A stretch of DNA of 64,000 nucleotides from positions 1 through 64,000 of the forward strand of contig DASRHT010000046.1 of NCBI GenBank assembly GCA_035650355.1, in the 5' to 3' direction. The position numbers were made by a program, and so were the translations under genes. Position 1 is the first letter of the stretch. Each line of letters begins with the position of its first letter. Below the pieces are notes generated by a model that saw nothing but the letters and a program-made list of their open reading frames with translations, was not told where the DNA came from and did not search any database. Shown here piece after piece: positions 8,991 through 17,971 of the stretch. Source of the DNA: DASRHT01 sp035650355 (GTDB lineage: Bacteria; Chloroflexota; Ktedonobacteria; Ktedonobacterales; Ktedonobacteraceae).

Positions 8991-10409
8991 ATGCCTCGAA
9001 TCGCTATTGTGGGCGCGGGAATTGCAGGGCTGAACGCAGCTCTCACCTTGCAAGACGCTGGCCTCTCGTGCGACATCTATGAAGCGTCCGACCGCATTGG
9101 CGGTCGCATGCATTCCGATACCACCACCTGGACCGATGGCATGGTCAGCGAATGGTGCGGCGAGTTCATCGACGGCGACCACGAGACCATTCGTCGCTTG
9201 ATCAAGCGCTTCGGCCTTAACACCATCGACCTGGGATGGGGAAGAGCAGACAGAGCACAAAGCCTCATGTATTTCCTCGACCACTATTACTCAGTAGAGG
9301 AGCTGGCTAGAGACTCCCAGGCGCTCGCTCCACTCTTACAGCAACAGGTACAGGAGGTTGGCTCCCCCACGACCCACACCTACTATACCGAGGCGGGCTA
9401 CAGCTTCGATCATCTGAGCGTATACGATTGGATCGAGCAGTACGTTGAAGGTGGACACGATACGCCAGTAGGTCATCTGCTGGACACGGCCTGCACTGGT
9501 TTCTACGGCCTGGATTCAGATGAGCAAAGCTCGCTTAACCTGATCTACATGTTTGGCTCGCGAGGCCCGCTAAGGAGTTCCAGCGCTCCCGGGCCGCTGC
9601 AAGGAAGCTGCAAAATTGTGAGGGGTAATGAGCAACTACCGCAGGCTATTGCCCGCAGCTTACCGCAAGGCTGTATCCATTTACGCCATCAATTAATGGC
9701 CCTCGAACGAACGAGCGATACTGCGCTCACCCTGACCTTCGCCACTGCCGAGGGCTTATTGCAGGTGCATTGCGATTGCGCGCTCCTCGCCTTACCATTC
9801 AGCGCCTTACGTCGTGTCGATTATCGGCGAGCCGGATTTGATGCCTTGAAACGAACCGCTATTGAAGAGCTGGGCTACGGCACAATCTCCAAGCTCTTCT
9901 TGCAGTTTGATATACCTTACTGGTTTGAAAATGGCCCCTGGCCCCATCCTCATAGCGGCTTCATCATCACGGACCTGGACATTCAGACGCTCTGGGACAC
10001 CTCTATTGATCAGACAGGCTCAAGCGGTCTGCTTGTTGACTATACAAGCGGGCACAGAGGGGCCACTTATGCACCACCAGCAGCTTTTTCGACGACTGCT
10101 GACTCCTCGACCATCCAGTTTTATGCCCAGAACTGCCTGCAACAACTGGAGCGCGTTTTCCCCGGTATCAGCGCCCATTACAGCGGCAGGGCCGCGTTAA
10201 GCTACGCTGCTGGCGATCCCTATCTGCTAGGCAGTTACTCGTGCTGGCGCGTCGGGCAATATACGCGCTTTGCCGGCTACGAAGGCGTGCGCCAGGGGCC
10301 GATCTACTTCGCGGGCGAGCATTGCTCCGTCGAGTTCCAGGGCTTCATGGAAGGCGCAGCCAGGGAGGGAGCTCGTGCGGCCAGGGAGATTGTCGCAGAT
10401 CATCGTTGA
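8991..10409 (+). CDS. Flavin-containing amine oxidase (MAO/NAD-binding FAD family)
   Basis: This 472-residue flavoenzyme would oxidise an amine, or desaturate a substrate, using FAD. The N-terminal dinucleotide fold GAGIAGLNAALTLQDAGL is followed by EASDRIGGRMHSD, the classic flavin monoamine oxidase/phytoene desaturase signature. The C-terminal FAD contact GPIYFAGEHCSVEFQGFMEGA is also typical of amine oxidases. The start at 8991 is set by AGGAGGAGAACC; an ATG at 8964 has no ribosome site. There is no signal peptide, so it is cytoplasmic. Physiological substrate is unknown; a putrescine-type aminotransferase at 50 kb is too distant to imply a shared pathway. Confidence 0.9.
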   Translation: MPRIAIVGAGIAGLNAALTLQDAGLSCDIYEASDRIGGRMHSDTTTWTDGMVSEWCGEFIDGDHETIRRLIKRFGLNTIDLGWGRADRAQSLMYFLDHYYSVEELARDSQALAPLLQQQVQEVGSPTTHTYYTEAGYSFDHLSVYDWIEQYVEGGHDTPVGHLLDTACTGFYGLDSDEQSSLNLIYMFGSRGPLRSSSAPGPLQGSCKIVRGNEQLPQAIARSLPQGCIHLRHQLMALERTSDTALTLTFATAEGLLQVHCDCALLALPFSALRRVDYRRAGFDALKRTAIEELGYGTISKLFLQFDIPYWFENGPWPHPHSGFIITDLDIQTLWDTSIDQTGSSGLLVDYTSGHRGATYAPPAAFSTTADSSTIQFYAQNCLQQLERVFPGISAHYSGRAALSYAAGDPYLLGSYSCWRVGQYTRFAGYEGVRQGPIYFAGEHCSVEFQGFMEGAAREGARAAREIVADHR

Positions 10410-10580
10410 ACTCGCATTACCAACTGCCTCAACCTAACGCCAGGACCTTGCAAATCGATCTCCTGATGCACGATCTGATCAATTTTGCGGTGCATGTCGA
10501 ATTCCCTTTCATGCTGGCACTAACCTGCGCTTTTGAGCATTCTCATCCCTACTTGACCTATGTGGTATAATTGTCTCGAA

Positions 10581-10653
10581 GCTGGCGTAGCTCAGTGGAT
10601 AGAGTACTCGCCTCCGAAGCGAGATGCCAGGAGTTCGAATCTCCTCGCCAGCA
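10581..10653 (+). tRNA. tRNA-Arg (anticodon CCG)
   Basis: The 73-base sequence folds as a cloverleaf: acceptor stem GCTGGCG/CGCCAGC with discriminator A, D-arm containing AGCTCAGTGGATAGAG, anticodon stem ACTCGC/GCGAG(A) with loop CTCCGAA giving anticodon CCG, and T-arm GGAGTTCGAATCTCC. The encoded CCA is absent. It reads CGG arginine codons. Confidence 0.97.
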
Positions 10654-10713
10654 TTATATCTTCAAGCGTTTTTGCATGTAAACCCTGCTTGCATATCTTC
10701 TTTTCGAGAAAAA

Positions 10714-10749
10714 TTTGAGAGATGGGAACCACCTTGTCCATCTCTCAAA
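10714..10749. terminator. Perfect hairpin downstream of tRNA-Arg
   Basis: Arms TTTGAGAGATGG and CCATCTCTCAAA give a 12-bp stem with a 12-base loop, 60 bases after the tRNA. No U-tract follows, so it may be a terminator or a processing structure. Confidence 0.45.
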
Positions 10750-10903
10750 GGCTGTCTAGGGAGAAAGATGCCACTGTCATTCCCCCTTCTCGCGGGCCGG
10801 CTCTGGCTCCTGTTCACATCAGACCTCTTCTCTCAAGAAGTATACCTGTTCTAGTGATTTCACAGCAAGCTCACGAGGAATGTTGTGCTTCACAGATGGC
10901 CCA

Positions 10904-11431
10904 TCAACATTGAGGCCCGTGTTTAGAACCTTGTGTGAAGAATTGACCTCTGTCGTTCTCCCACTGATCCAGGCTCAAATAGCATGTCTCCTCTGCAGAG
11001 GGTTGAGTTTGGAATTCTTCCTGCATCCTTTCGTGATTTCCTGAACAATTGCGTGTGCTCCCGGATGCTACATAACAGTTGAAGCTATATTGGGGTTTAC
11101 CTACACTATACCAACCACCGATATTACCCCAGGTTGTGACTCCCCAGTAGAGGATCGTTGAGTGGCTGGTCACGGTACTATTGTTCCAGCACCAGGTCGT
11201 CTTCATACGGACCCATATGAGCGTAACCGCCGATACATTCCCATCCGACTCGCTACTTTGTTGAGTCGTACAATGGGTAGCGGCTACACTGGCCGCGTGG
11301 GCTCCGCTTCGGGCTATGGTGGAGAACACCAGGGCTCCGGCTAAGACAGCGATCACGAGAAGCCCGTTGAGCAGAGTAAGAAGCCTGCGGTTCTTTTTGG
11401 GGTGGTCTCTGGTTGGCGGCGTTTGCAGCAT
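10904..11431 (-). CDS. Hypothetical secreted or anchored cysteine-containing protein
   Basis: This 175-residue protein has a basic start, a hydrophobic segment (about residues 17-40) ending in AHAAS, which suggests export by a signal peptide, and a mature region of about 130 residues holding six cysteines, which could form three disulfides. The mature part is rich in Thr, Ser, Trp and Tyr and has no motif I recognise. The start at 11431 is supported by AAAGGAAAGG; an ATG at 11572 adds 47 residues without such a site. It stands alone, divergent from comEA. A secreted peptide with structural or antimicrobial function is only one possibility. Confidence 0.65.
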   Translation of the reverse strand: MLQTPPTRDHPKKNRRLLTLLNGLLVIAVLAGALVFSTIARSGAHAASVAATHCTTQQSSESDGNVSAVTLIWVRMKTTWCWNNSTVTSHSTILYWGVTTWGNIGGWYSVGKPQYSFNCYVASGSTRNCSGNHERMQEEFQTQPSAEETCYLSLDQWENDRGQFFTQGSKHGPQC

Positions 11432-11828
11432 CGGTCTATTCCTTTCCTTTTGGAGAGACGAAAGCGAACGCGTCGTCGCTTCCACTCCTCCCTGTTTCTG
11501 CTGTGGTATAACAATACGTTTGTCGTTTGAACCAATTCTTTTCACGTTTGACAAATTCTTGGCTCTCGCCATGAAGAATACCCGAGAGAGGTCATTGCGA
11601 GAACCACTACCCCTCGTCTTTGAGTCGTCTCTGAGTCGTCTTTTCTTATACTCTCAGGCTAATCGAATGAAATCAGAGATGATCGTGAAGGCATTTCATA
11701 ACTCGCCGTTCTCCCTCTCATTACTTTTATCTATAGCCATAGATTGAAAATCACTACTTTTATGCATTGACGCCTATCTCTGCCATCTGCTAAGCTCTGC
11801 ATGGCGAACAACAAGTGGGAGAGGATGT
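11432..11828. other. Divergent intergenic region
   Basis: About 400 bases separate the secreted protein (minus strand) from comEA (plus strand) and must hold both promoters. A short direct repeat GAGTCGTCT occurs twice around 11621-11640. I see no other structure or gene. Confidence 0.5.
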
Positions 11829-12656
11829 ATGCATTTACAAATGCCACAGCGATTTCAAGAACAATGGGTGCGACATAGTCTTTCTTTGCGTGAGACGATA
11901 CCTTCTCTACAGTCCCTACCTCCTCCTGCAATCGCAGACCTGCAGCTACCGCTGCCGGTGACTCCTCCCCCACAGTTGCCGCTTGTAACGTTCGATCAAG
12001 AGCAGGAGCAACCGTCGAGTCCCTCCGCTCAACCCCAAAAATACCTGCTCTGGCGTCTACTGGCTGCTGCGACGGTGCTGGCGCTGATGGCCGCGCTTTA
12101 CTTCATCTGGCGCCCCGCTCCTACCGATACGCCATCTACCAGTATCGCTCGGCAAAATTTCAGCAGCGTACCCGCGCCATCCAGGATACCCTCGGCTGCC
12201 GCGACTTCAGGAACGGATAGCGGCGGCACTATACAAGTCTATATTGTGGGATCAGTAAAGCATCCCGGCGTCTATATACTGGAAGTAGGCGCTCGCGTCT
12301 ACCAGTTGCTCCAGGCAGCCGGAGGACCACAGCCAGACGCCAACCTCGTTGCGCTCAATCTCGCAGCCAGGTTAAGCGATGGGCAGGAAGTCTATGTTTT
12401 CCGCCTGGGTGAAACGCCACCGACATACCTGGGAGGCGCTCCGGGGGCGGCAGACAGTACTAATACCCCGCTGGTCAATATTAATACAGCGAGCGTTGAC
12501 GAGCTGCGCCAGCAATTGAATATCAGCAGCAAAAACGCACAGACGATTGTAAATTACCGCCTGCAACATGGCGATTTTACATCCGTAGAACAGTTGTCGC
12601 AGATACTGAGTAAAGCGACTTATGATAAAATTAAAGCTCTGGTGACAGTTTCATGA
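11829..12656 (+). CDS. comEA: ComEA-type DNA uptake protein
   Basis: This 275-residue membrane-anchored DNA receptor takes part in transformation. A proline/glutamine-rich cytoplasmic N-terminus leads to one membrane segment (about residues 75-98), an SLBB domain (about 135-195; IQVYIVGSVKHPGVY) and a C-terminal helix-hairpin-helix DNA-binding pair (about 215-275; NINTASVDELRQQLNISSKN). This order is the standard ComEA architecture. GGGAGAGG precedes the start. It heads a same-strand cluster with a small membrane protein and comEC, spaced 10 and 50 bases, probably one operon. The N-terminal extension is longer than in Bacillus. Confidence 0.92.
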   Translation: MHLQMPQRFQEQWVRHSLSLRETIPSLQSLPPPAIADLQLPLPVTPPPQLPLVTFDQEQEQPSSPSAQPQKYLLWRLLAAATVLALMAALYFIWRPAPTDTPSTSIARQNFSSVPAPSRIPSAAATSGTDSGGTIQVYIVGSVKHPGVYILEVGARVYQLLQAAGGPQPDANLVALNLAARLSDGQEVYVFRLGETPPTYLGGAPGAADSTNTPLVNINTASVDELRQQLNISSKNAQTIVNYRLQHGDFTSVEQLSQILSKATYDKIKALVTVS

Positions 12657-12666
12657 GGATCTCAAG

Positions 12667-12936
12667 ATGCTTTCAAACGGTATTCTCTCTACAATCGATA
12701 CGGTTGTCTGGATTATGTGCATCCTGCTAGGGATGGCTCTGGGGGCGTACGCGGGGCGTTTCGTTGGCGCATTGCTCGGCTGGATGGTCGCAGGGTCGAT
12801 GGATGAGAGTCTTGCCAGCGGCGGGCGGGTTGGCAGAACGATAGGGGGCATTGCAGGAATCGCGTTGGGCGTCGGGCTGGGTGCGTATGGCGCACTCCAG
12901 ACTATCATGCTCATTGCTCACATAGTTACCCATTAA
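12667..12936 (+). CDS. Small glycine-rich membrane protein between comEA and comEC
   Basis: This 89-residue protein has two hydrophobic stretches (about 10-45 and 55-85) with regular Gly spacing (GMALGAYAGRFVGALLGW, GGIAGIALGVGLGAYG), resembling glycine-zipper membrane proteins. It begins 10 bases after comEA and ends 50 bases before comEC, so it is probably cotranscribed with the DNA-uptake genes. A role in transformation is guilt by association only. The family is not recognised. Confidence 0.7.
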   Translation: MLSNGILSTIDTVVWIMCILLGMALGAYAGRFVGALLGWMVAGSMDESLASGGRVGRTIGGIAGIALGVGLGAYGALQTIMLIAHIVTH

Positions 12937-12986
12937 CAATCACCCAATACAACATAACAGGCCAGGTTGAGGGATCGGGAGGCATA

Positions 12987-15515
12987 ATGAAGGATCAGGG
13001 CAAAAGGCCATCAGTCGGTATGGGGATCGATTTGCAAGGACTTATACTGGTGGTTGTGGCTAGCGCGTGGCTGATCGGCATTTTTAGCGCATCCTTTTTA
13101 CCGCTGCCTCTCATGATCCTGCTCATAGGCGGAGGAACCGCGCTTATCGGCTCATTACTTTTCTGGCACGATACACAGAGCCGGTCCTTGCTGTTGCTCG
13201 TCTTCTGCATCATACTCGGCGCCTGGCGCTACTCCATTGCATTACCCAATAACGACCCCCAGGCTATTACTCTTTTTATTGGCTCCAGCTCACTGCAAAT
13301 ACGAGGCACTGTAACCGATGAACCACAATTCCAACAGCGCAGTCGCTCTTTGCTGATTACAGTCAATAGCGTTAATAGGGGCGCTTCCTGGCAGGATGCT
13401 CATGGACAGATAAGCGTTCTCCTGCTAGCAACGGTTATGGATAATCCCTATGGCCCCAACTATGGCGATACGGTCGAACTCCAGGGGACGTTGCAGCCCC
13501 CCTTACCCTACAGCACTCCCGGCACATTCGCCAGCATGAGCTTCCCACATATCAGCGTTACAGGCAACGCTGCTAATCCTTTGCTGGCGCTGCTCTACCA
13601 GTGGCGTATAACGCTGGCAACCCTGCTCACTCAATTGCTTCCCCAACCTGAAGCTGCCGTTCTAATCGCTATTCTGCTTGGCCTGCGTACACCCGCCATC
13701 AGACCGCTCGCCAGCACGTTCAATGTCACAGGAACAGTTCACCTGATCGTCTCCTCGGGCTTCAAAGTAACCATCCTGGCGGGGCTTGTCGCGAGAAGCA
13801 CATCATGGCTATATGATAATCAGACAAGAGGGCTGCTGCCGGCTCAGAGGTACAAAAGCTGGTGCAACTGGCTATCGCTGGGACTGGTGATCATGGGAAT
13901 CGGCGCCTATACCGTTCTCAGCGGAGCGGGGCCAGCGGCGATACGAGCGGGCACGATGGGGATGCTGCTGGTGATTGCTCCCCGCCTGGGCCGCACGTAC
14001 AATATATACACGGCCCTGGCGATTGCAGCAGTGCTGATGAGCCTGTTCGATCCTTTTGTGCTATGGGATGTCGGCTTCCAGTTATCTTTCCTCGGCACGC
14101 TGGGCATTGTAATGCTTACTCCTTTCTTCGAGAAGATGCTCCATCCTATCGAACGCCTACCCTTTGGGCACACTATCAGCGAGATTATAGCCGTCACGCT
14201 GGCAGCTCAAGTGGCTACTCTGCCAATTCTGGCCGTCACATTCAACGAGATTTCTTTTATCTCGCCGCTCGCCAATCTCCTGACCGTTCCCTTGCTCGGC
14301 ATTTTGATTATGCTGGGAGTGTTGCTCTGCGCGACCGGCCTGCTCCTGCCGTTTGCTGCTCCCCTGCTCAGTTGGATCGCATGGCCGCTGCTCTGGTATG
14401 TTATTGCTGCGGTGACCTGGTGCGCCAATCTTCCCGGAGCATATATCACTGTCAACTCGATTGCTCCAATTCTGGCATGGGGCTATTACGCAGCCCTGGC
14501 AATCTTCGTCATTTCCTTCCGGCGCTTTGTGCCACGAAAGCAGAAAGGATCAGCCAGTCGGGCAAAGCAACTGGCCTCTTTCCAGCTATCACGTCGCAGC
14601 AAACGGCTCATCCAGCTAAGCGCGGCAATTTTGATCGTTGCGGCAACAGGAGTGACGGCGCTGGCAACCCCGTCTAATGCACAACTGACGATCACGTTTC
14701 TTGCTGTTGGTCCCCCCGGCGCTACTCCCCAGGGCGAGGCTATCCTGGTACGCACTCCTGATAATAAAACGATACTGATCGATGGCGGCCCGGATGCAGC
14801 TTCGCTATCGCAGGCATTAGATAGCCGCCTCCCTCCCTGGCAACGCTGGCTCGATGCTGTGGTATTGACTGCTCCCAGGCAGGATCATCTCGTGGGACTG
14901 CAAGATGTTGTGCAGCGTTCCAACATTGGAGAGGTGATCGACGCAGGCATGCTCCATCCAACTACAACCTATGCTCTATGGAAACGTATTATTGATGAAC
15001 GCAAGCTACCTTATGTCCTTGCGACCCGAGGAATGACTATTCCCATAGGGACACAGGTCGCGCTTCAGGTATTATGGCCGACCTCCCCGTTACACCAGGG
15101 GAGTAACGAAAATCGCGATAATGGCTTGATTTTCCGGCTGGTCGCCCCCGGGTTGCATATGCTTTTGTTGGGAGCCGCTGCACAAAGCAATTATGCCCTG
15201 GAAGGAGTGCTGGCCAACACCGACATAAGCGACTTGCAAGCGGAAATCGTCCAGTTTGTGGCCGAGAACAATCAACCATTGCCAACGGGACTGATGGCTA
15301 CCTTACAGCAGACTCATCCCAGGCTACTTGTGATTACACCGGCTTTGATCTCTAAAAAGCAAAAGGCTGGCTCATCAGGAACAGCCGCTACTACCGATGA
15401 CACTGTTGCCCGATTATTATCCAATCAGGCAAACTGGCAAGTCATCCAGACAGCACAGGTTGGCACACTTGAAATAAGTAGCAACATTACTGGCTGGAAT
15501 ATGAATATATTGTAA
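12987..15515 (+). CDS. comEC: ComEC/Rec2 DNA-uptake channel
   Basis: This 842-residue polytopic membrane protein forms the channel for single-stranded DNA entry in competent cells. The N-terminal half has membrane helices and a soluble segment, followed by the competence domain (about 215-500; LLGLRTPAI, VSSGFKVTILAGL, GAGPAAIRAG, LLWDVGFQLSFLGTLG-like segments). The C-terminal third (from about 565) resembles a metallo-beta-lactamase fold with LIDGG, but the expected HxHxDH metal motif reads TAPRQDH (628-634), so the first two histidines are missing. GGGAGGC precedes the start. It closes the comEA operon. Confidence 0.92.
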   Translation: MKDQGKRPSVGMGIDLQGLILVVVASAWLIGIFSASFLPLPLMILLIGGGTALIGSLLFWHDTQSRSLLLLVFCIILGAWRYSIALPNNDPQAITLFIGSSSLQIRGTVTDEPQFQQRSRSLLITVNSVNRGASWQDAHGQISVLLLATVMDNPYGPNYGDTVELQGTLQPPLPYSTPGTFASMSFPHISVTGNAANPLLALLYQWRITLATLLTQLLPQPEAAVLIAILLGLRTPAIRPLASTFNVTGTVHLIVSSGFKVTILAGLVARSTSWLYDNQTRGLLPAQRYKSWCNWLSLGLVIMGIGAYTVLSGAGPAAIRAGTMGMLLVIAPRLGRTYNIYTALAIAAVLMSLFDPFVLWDVGFQLSFLGTLGIVMLTPFFEKMLHPIERLPFGHTISEIIAVTLAAQVATLPILAVTFNEISFISPLANLLTVPLLGILIMLGVLLCATGLLLPFAAPLLSWIAWPLLWYVIAAVTWCANLPGAYITVNSIAPILAWGYYAALAIFVISFRRFVPRKQKGSASRAKQLASFQLSRRSKRLIQLSAAILIVAATGVTALATPSNAQLTITFLAVGPPGATPQGEAILVRTPDNKTILIDGGPDAASLSQALDSRLPPWQRWLDAVVLTAPRQDHLVGLQDVVQRSNIGEVIDAGMLHPTTTYALWKRIIDERKLPYVLATRGMTIPIGTQVALQVLWPTSPLHQGSNENRDNGLIFRLVAPGLHMLLLGAAAQSNYALEGVLANTDISDLQAEIVQFVAENNQPLPTGLMATLQQTHPRLLVITPALISKKQKAGSSGTAATTDDTVARLLSNQANWQVIQTAQVGTLEISSNITGWNMNIL

Positions 15516-15634
15516 TTCGCGTATCTTAGCAATGGTGGTAAGATAGAGAGTAAAGTAAGGGTAGGATATTTAGCTATCGGGCAGACAAGTTCCAGGGGAA
15601 GATTATTTTCGAGATAAATCAGAATGGAGTTTCT

Positions 15635-16216
15635 ATGATTTGCGAACGTTGCGGGCAGGAAATGGCAGATAATGCGCTCATCTGCGCATTTTGTGGTACG
15701 GCAACCTCGGGAGCGAAGGCTTTTACTCAGACGCCGCAAGCGCCAACCCATTATGGTTCGCCGCCGCAGGTCCCCCCCTACCAGCAAGGCTACGCTCCTC
15801 AACCAGGGGTTGCTGGACAACCTGGATATGGGTATGCAGCACCTGTTCCGCCTCCAGTTCCCAACTATGCGCAGGCTCCAGTCAATTATCCTCCCGGTAT
15901 TACGATTGTGCAGAAAAACAATGGGGCCTTGATCGCGGAACTCATTCTTTCGCTTTTTGGCGTCTTTGGCGTTGGCTGGCTGATGGCAGGCGAGACAACA
16001 GTGGGTATCATCCTGCTCATCTGTAGCATTTTCCTGTACTGGCCCTTCGTCATTCTCGGTACAGTCTTCACACTGGGCATTGGACTGATCTGCATTGGTC
16101 CGCTAGCTATAGGAGCAATCGTTGTCAATGTAATTTTGCTCAATAGCAACCTGGACCGCAAGGCAACCCCCTTTGTGATTGTGCCGCCTCCAGCTCCTCC
16201 CCCTCGGCAATACTAA
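15635..16216 (+). CDS. Zinc-ribbon membrane protein
   Basis: This 193-residue protein begins with a zinc ribbon, CERCGQEMADNALICAFCG (two CxxC pairs, residues 3-21), followed by a Pro/Gln/Tyr-rich disordered segment (about 30-90) and two or three hydrophobic helices (about 98-170). This layout is common in small bacterial membrane proteins of unknown role, often with TM2-like helices. It follows comEC by 120 bases on the same strand, with its own AATGGAG ribosome site. Function is unknown. Confidence 0.75.
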   Translation: MICERCGQEMADNALICAFCGTATSGAKAFTQTPQAPTHYGSPPQVPPYQQGYAPQPGVAGQPGYGYAAPVPPPVPNYAQAPVNYPPGITIVQKNNGALIAELILSLFGVFGVGWLMAGETTVGIILLICSIFLYWPFVILGTVFTLGIGLICIGPLAIGAIVVNVILLNSNLDRKATPFVIVPPPAPPPRQY

Positions 16217-16247
16217 GCAGTTTGCGGCCAAATGTTCCTTCCCGTTC

Positions 16248-17258
16248 CTACTTAGGAAAGGCCAGACGGCGGTATTTCTCCCTGGATTCCAGCCAGGCTT
16301 CATCCGAAAGGCCCAGTTTCTCGCGCAGCGCCTCCGGTGGGACGTTTGCTCGCAGTTGCTGGACCGCAAAGGTGTCGCGCAATAGTTGCAGAGTTACCCG
16401 TTTCTGGATGTTCGCCGCCTTTACCGCCCTGGCAAGAATATAGTTCAGGTTGCGGTCAGTGCAGGCAAAAACCTCATCGGAGAGATGATAGAGCTGCTGA
16501 TATTTCCTGAAAATGGGCGTAAATTCTGCTGGCAAGGCCAGACGCCGCTCACGATGCTGCTTCCCGGTGGAGGCCGCGAAATGCACGGTTATCAGCGGCG
16601 TTTGCTCATTGGAGAGATCAATATGCTGGACCTTCAGTCCCATCACTTCTTCTTTTTTCAGCCCTGCATAGAGCACCAGGAAGACGAGACAATGACAGCG
16701 CGGATCGCTGGTTGCCTCAGCCAGCAAGCGCTGTATTTCGTCGTCGAATAGCAGCTCCGGCAAGGGCGGCAATGGGCGTTCCAGCACCAGGCTGGCCGAA
16801 GGATCTTCCCTGATCACGCCTTCGCGGGCCAGCCACGAAAAGAAATTTTTGAGGAACGTCACGCGCCGCGCCATCGTTTTGGGCGCCGGAACCTGTCCTG
16901 GCGTACCGAACTTTAGCTTCATCAGCCAGTCGGTTAATTGTTCTTTGGTGACACGCCCGACGGGGGTGTCGCCTCCCACAAAGTCCCGGAACATCTTCAG
17001 GTCCGAAAGAAAGCATGTGATAGTATAATTAGATTTGCCACGCAACATTAGTTCTTGTCGGTATGGGAGCGTGCAAGCTGCCAGACTAGACTGATCGGTA
17101 AGAGGGTTGGTACGGATCAGAGGCGGGAAAGGAGTCTCTGCCGGATTAGCGGGTTCCGTAATCACAGCGGGAGCGCCAAAAAGGCTTGATTGCACAACAG
17201 TACTATCGTCAGTCAGAACCGGCTCCGGTTGCACTTCCTGTCGGGAGTCATTCTGCAT
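16248..17258 (-). CDS. Tyrosine recombinase/integrase homologue, catalytically degenerate
   Basis: This 336-residue protein has an N-terminal SAM-like core-binding domain (about 55-150) and a C-terminal phage-integrase-type catalytic domain (about 165-330). Several hallmark residues are changed. The first Arg (normally in GLR) is Lys201 in AGLKKEEV, the His of HxLR is Gln291 in QLLRDTF, and the His/Trp of LGH is Leu317. Arg294, Lys233 and Tyr329 remain. It may bind DNA without recombining it. CAAGGAGCGATAG supports the start. No adjacent attachment sites or phage genes are seen, so it is not part of an obvious prophage. Confidence 0.8.
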   Translation of the reverse strand: MQNDSRQEVQPEPVLTDDSTVVQSSLFGAPAVITEPANPAETPFPPLIRTNPLTDQSSLAACTLPYRQELMLRGKSNYTITCFLSDLKMFRDFVGGDTPVGRVTKEQLTDWLMKLKFGTPGQVPAPKTMARRVTFLKNFFSWLAREGVIREDPSASLVLERPLPPLPELLFDDEIQRLLAEATSDPRCHCLVFLVLYAGLKKEEVMGLKVQHIDLSNEQTPLITVHFAASTGKQHRERRLALPAEFTPIFRKYQQLYHLSDEVFACTDRNLNYILARAVKAANIQKRVTLQLLRDTFAVQQLRANVPPEALREKLGLSDEAWLESREKYRRLAFPK

Positions 17259-17526
17259 CTATCGCTCCTTGATTGTAATTCATGTGCCTGATTCTCAGCA
17301 GGAGCGCACGCTCGCGCTGACGGCGCTCCTCCTCCACCTCTTGCGCAGCTCCGTCGCGCAAACGCTGCCACGAAAGGGCAAACACACTCAGCGTCAGACA
17401 CATTCTAAATGGGTATAGACTGTTTTTTTCATTATAGCAGGCAGAAAACACTGCGTCCACTCTTACAGTAAAGTTGTCATAGTGACAAGCATGGAATGTC
17501 AGATTATGTTAATAATGCATGTTGTT

Positions 17527-17692
17527 CAGGGCTTCGCAAACGTCGCTGCACGCGCTGACTGCTCGCGCCAAAGGCGCTCACAGGGAGAGGAAGGTGCTGG
17601 CGGTGGGCTGTGCCCACCGCCAGCACCTTCCTCTCCCCAACGGCTCGCAAGCGAGCCGTTCAGGATGAAAAGACAACTTTTGCGAAGCCCTG
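17527..17692 (+). mobile_element. MITE family 1, copy B
   Basis: This 166-bp non-coding element has ends CAGGGCTTCGCAAA and TTTTGCGAAGCCCTG. Near-exact 10-bp direct repeats flank it: GCATGTTGTT (17517-17526) and GCATGTTATT (17693-17702). It contains the same three internal hairpins as the other copies, in the same order as copy A. Confidence 0.9.
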
Positions 17693-17702
17693 GCATGTTA
17701 TT

Positions 17703-17853
17703 TAGGGCTATTTAATGCTCTGAAGAAAAGGGGTCAAGGGGCATAGCCCCTTGCGGGGCGCGGGGTACGTCGCGATCTAGCGAATTGTCCCCGCTCATTC
17801 TTCTCCCCCCCTCGCCCCCGAAGGGGGCAAAAAAGAAGAAGTAAATAGCCCTG
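17703..17853 (+). mobile_element. MITE family 2, copy 2 (uninterrupted)
   Basis: This 151-bp element has ends (T)AGGGCTATTTA and TAAATAGCCCTG, flanked by TGTTATT at 17696-17702 and 17854-17860. It carries GGGGCATAGCCCC once, corresponding to the empty form of the IS4 target in copy 1. Relative to copy 1 it holds about 20 extra bases around 17768-17787. It abuts MITE copy B, whose right duplication is its left flank. Confidence 0.88.
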
Positions 17854-17971
17854 TGTTATTAGTAAGGTATTGACAAGTGAAATCAGGTATATTACATTTT
17901 AAACGTAGTAAACTTATATAAGCTATTGACGAACAATGCCAAAGATAGTAAGGTGAGATCATTGAGCGACA

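Noticed and set aside
16248..17258. Integrase homologue as marker of a prophage or integrated island
   Set aside because: No flanking attachment repeats, phage genes or composition shift are visible, and the catalytic residues are degraded.
17482..17715. Short frame across MITE copy B
   Set aside because: It reads through the hairpins of a non-coding mobile element and has no ribosome site.
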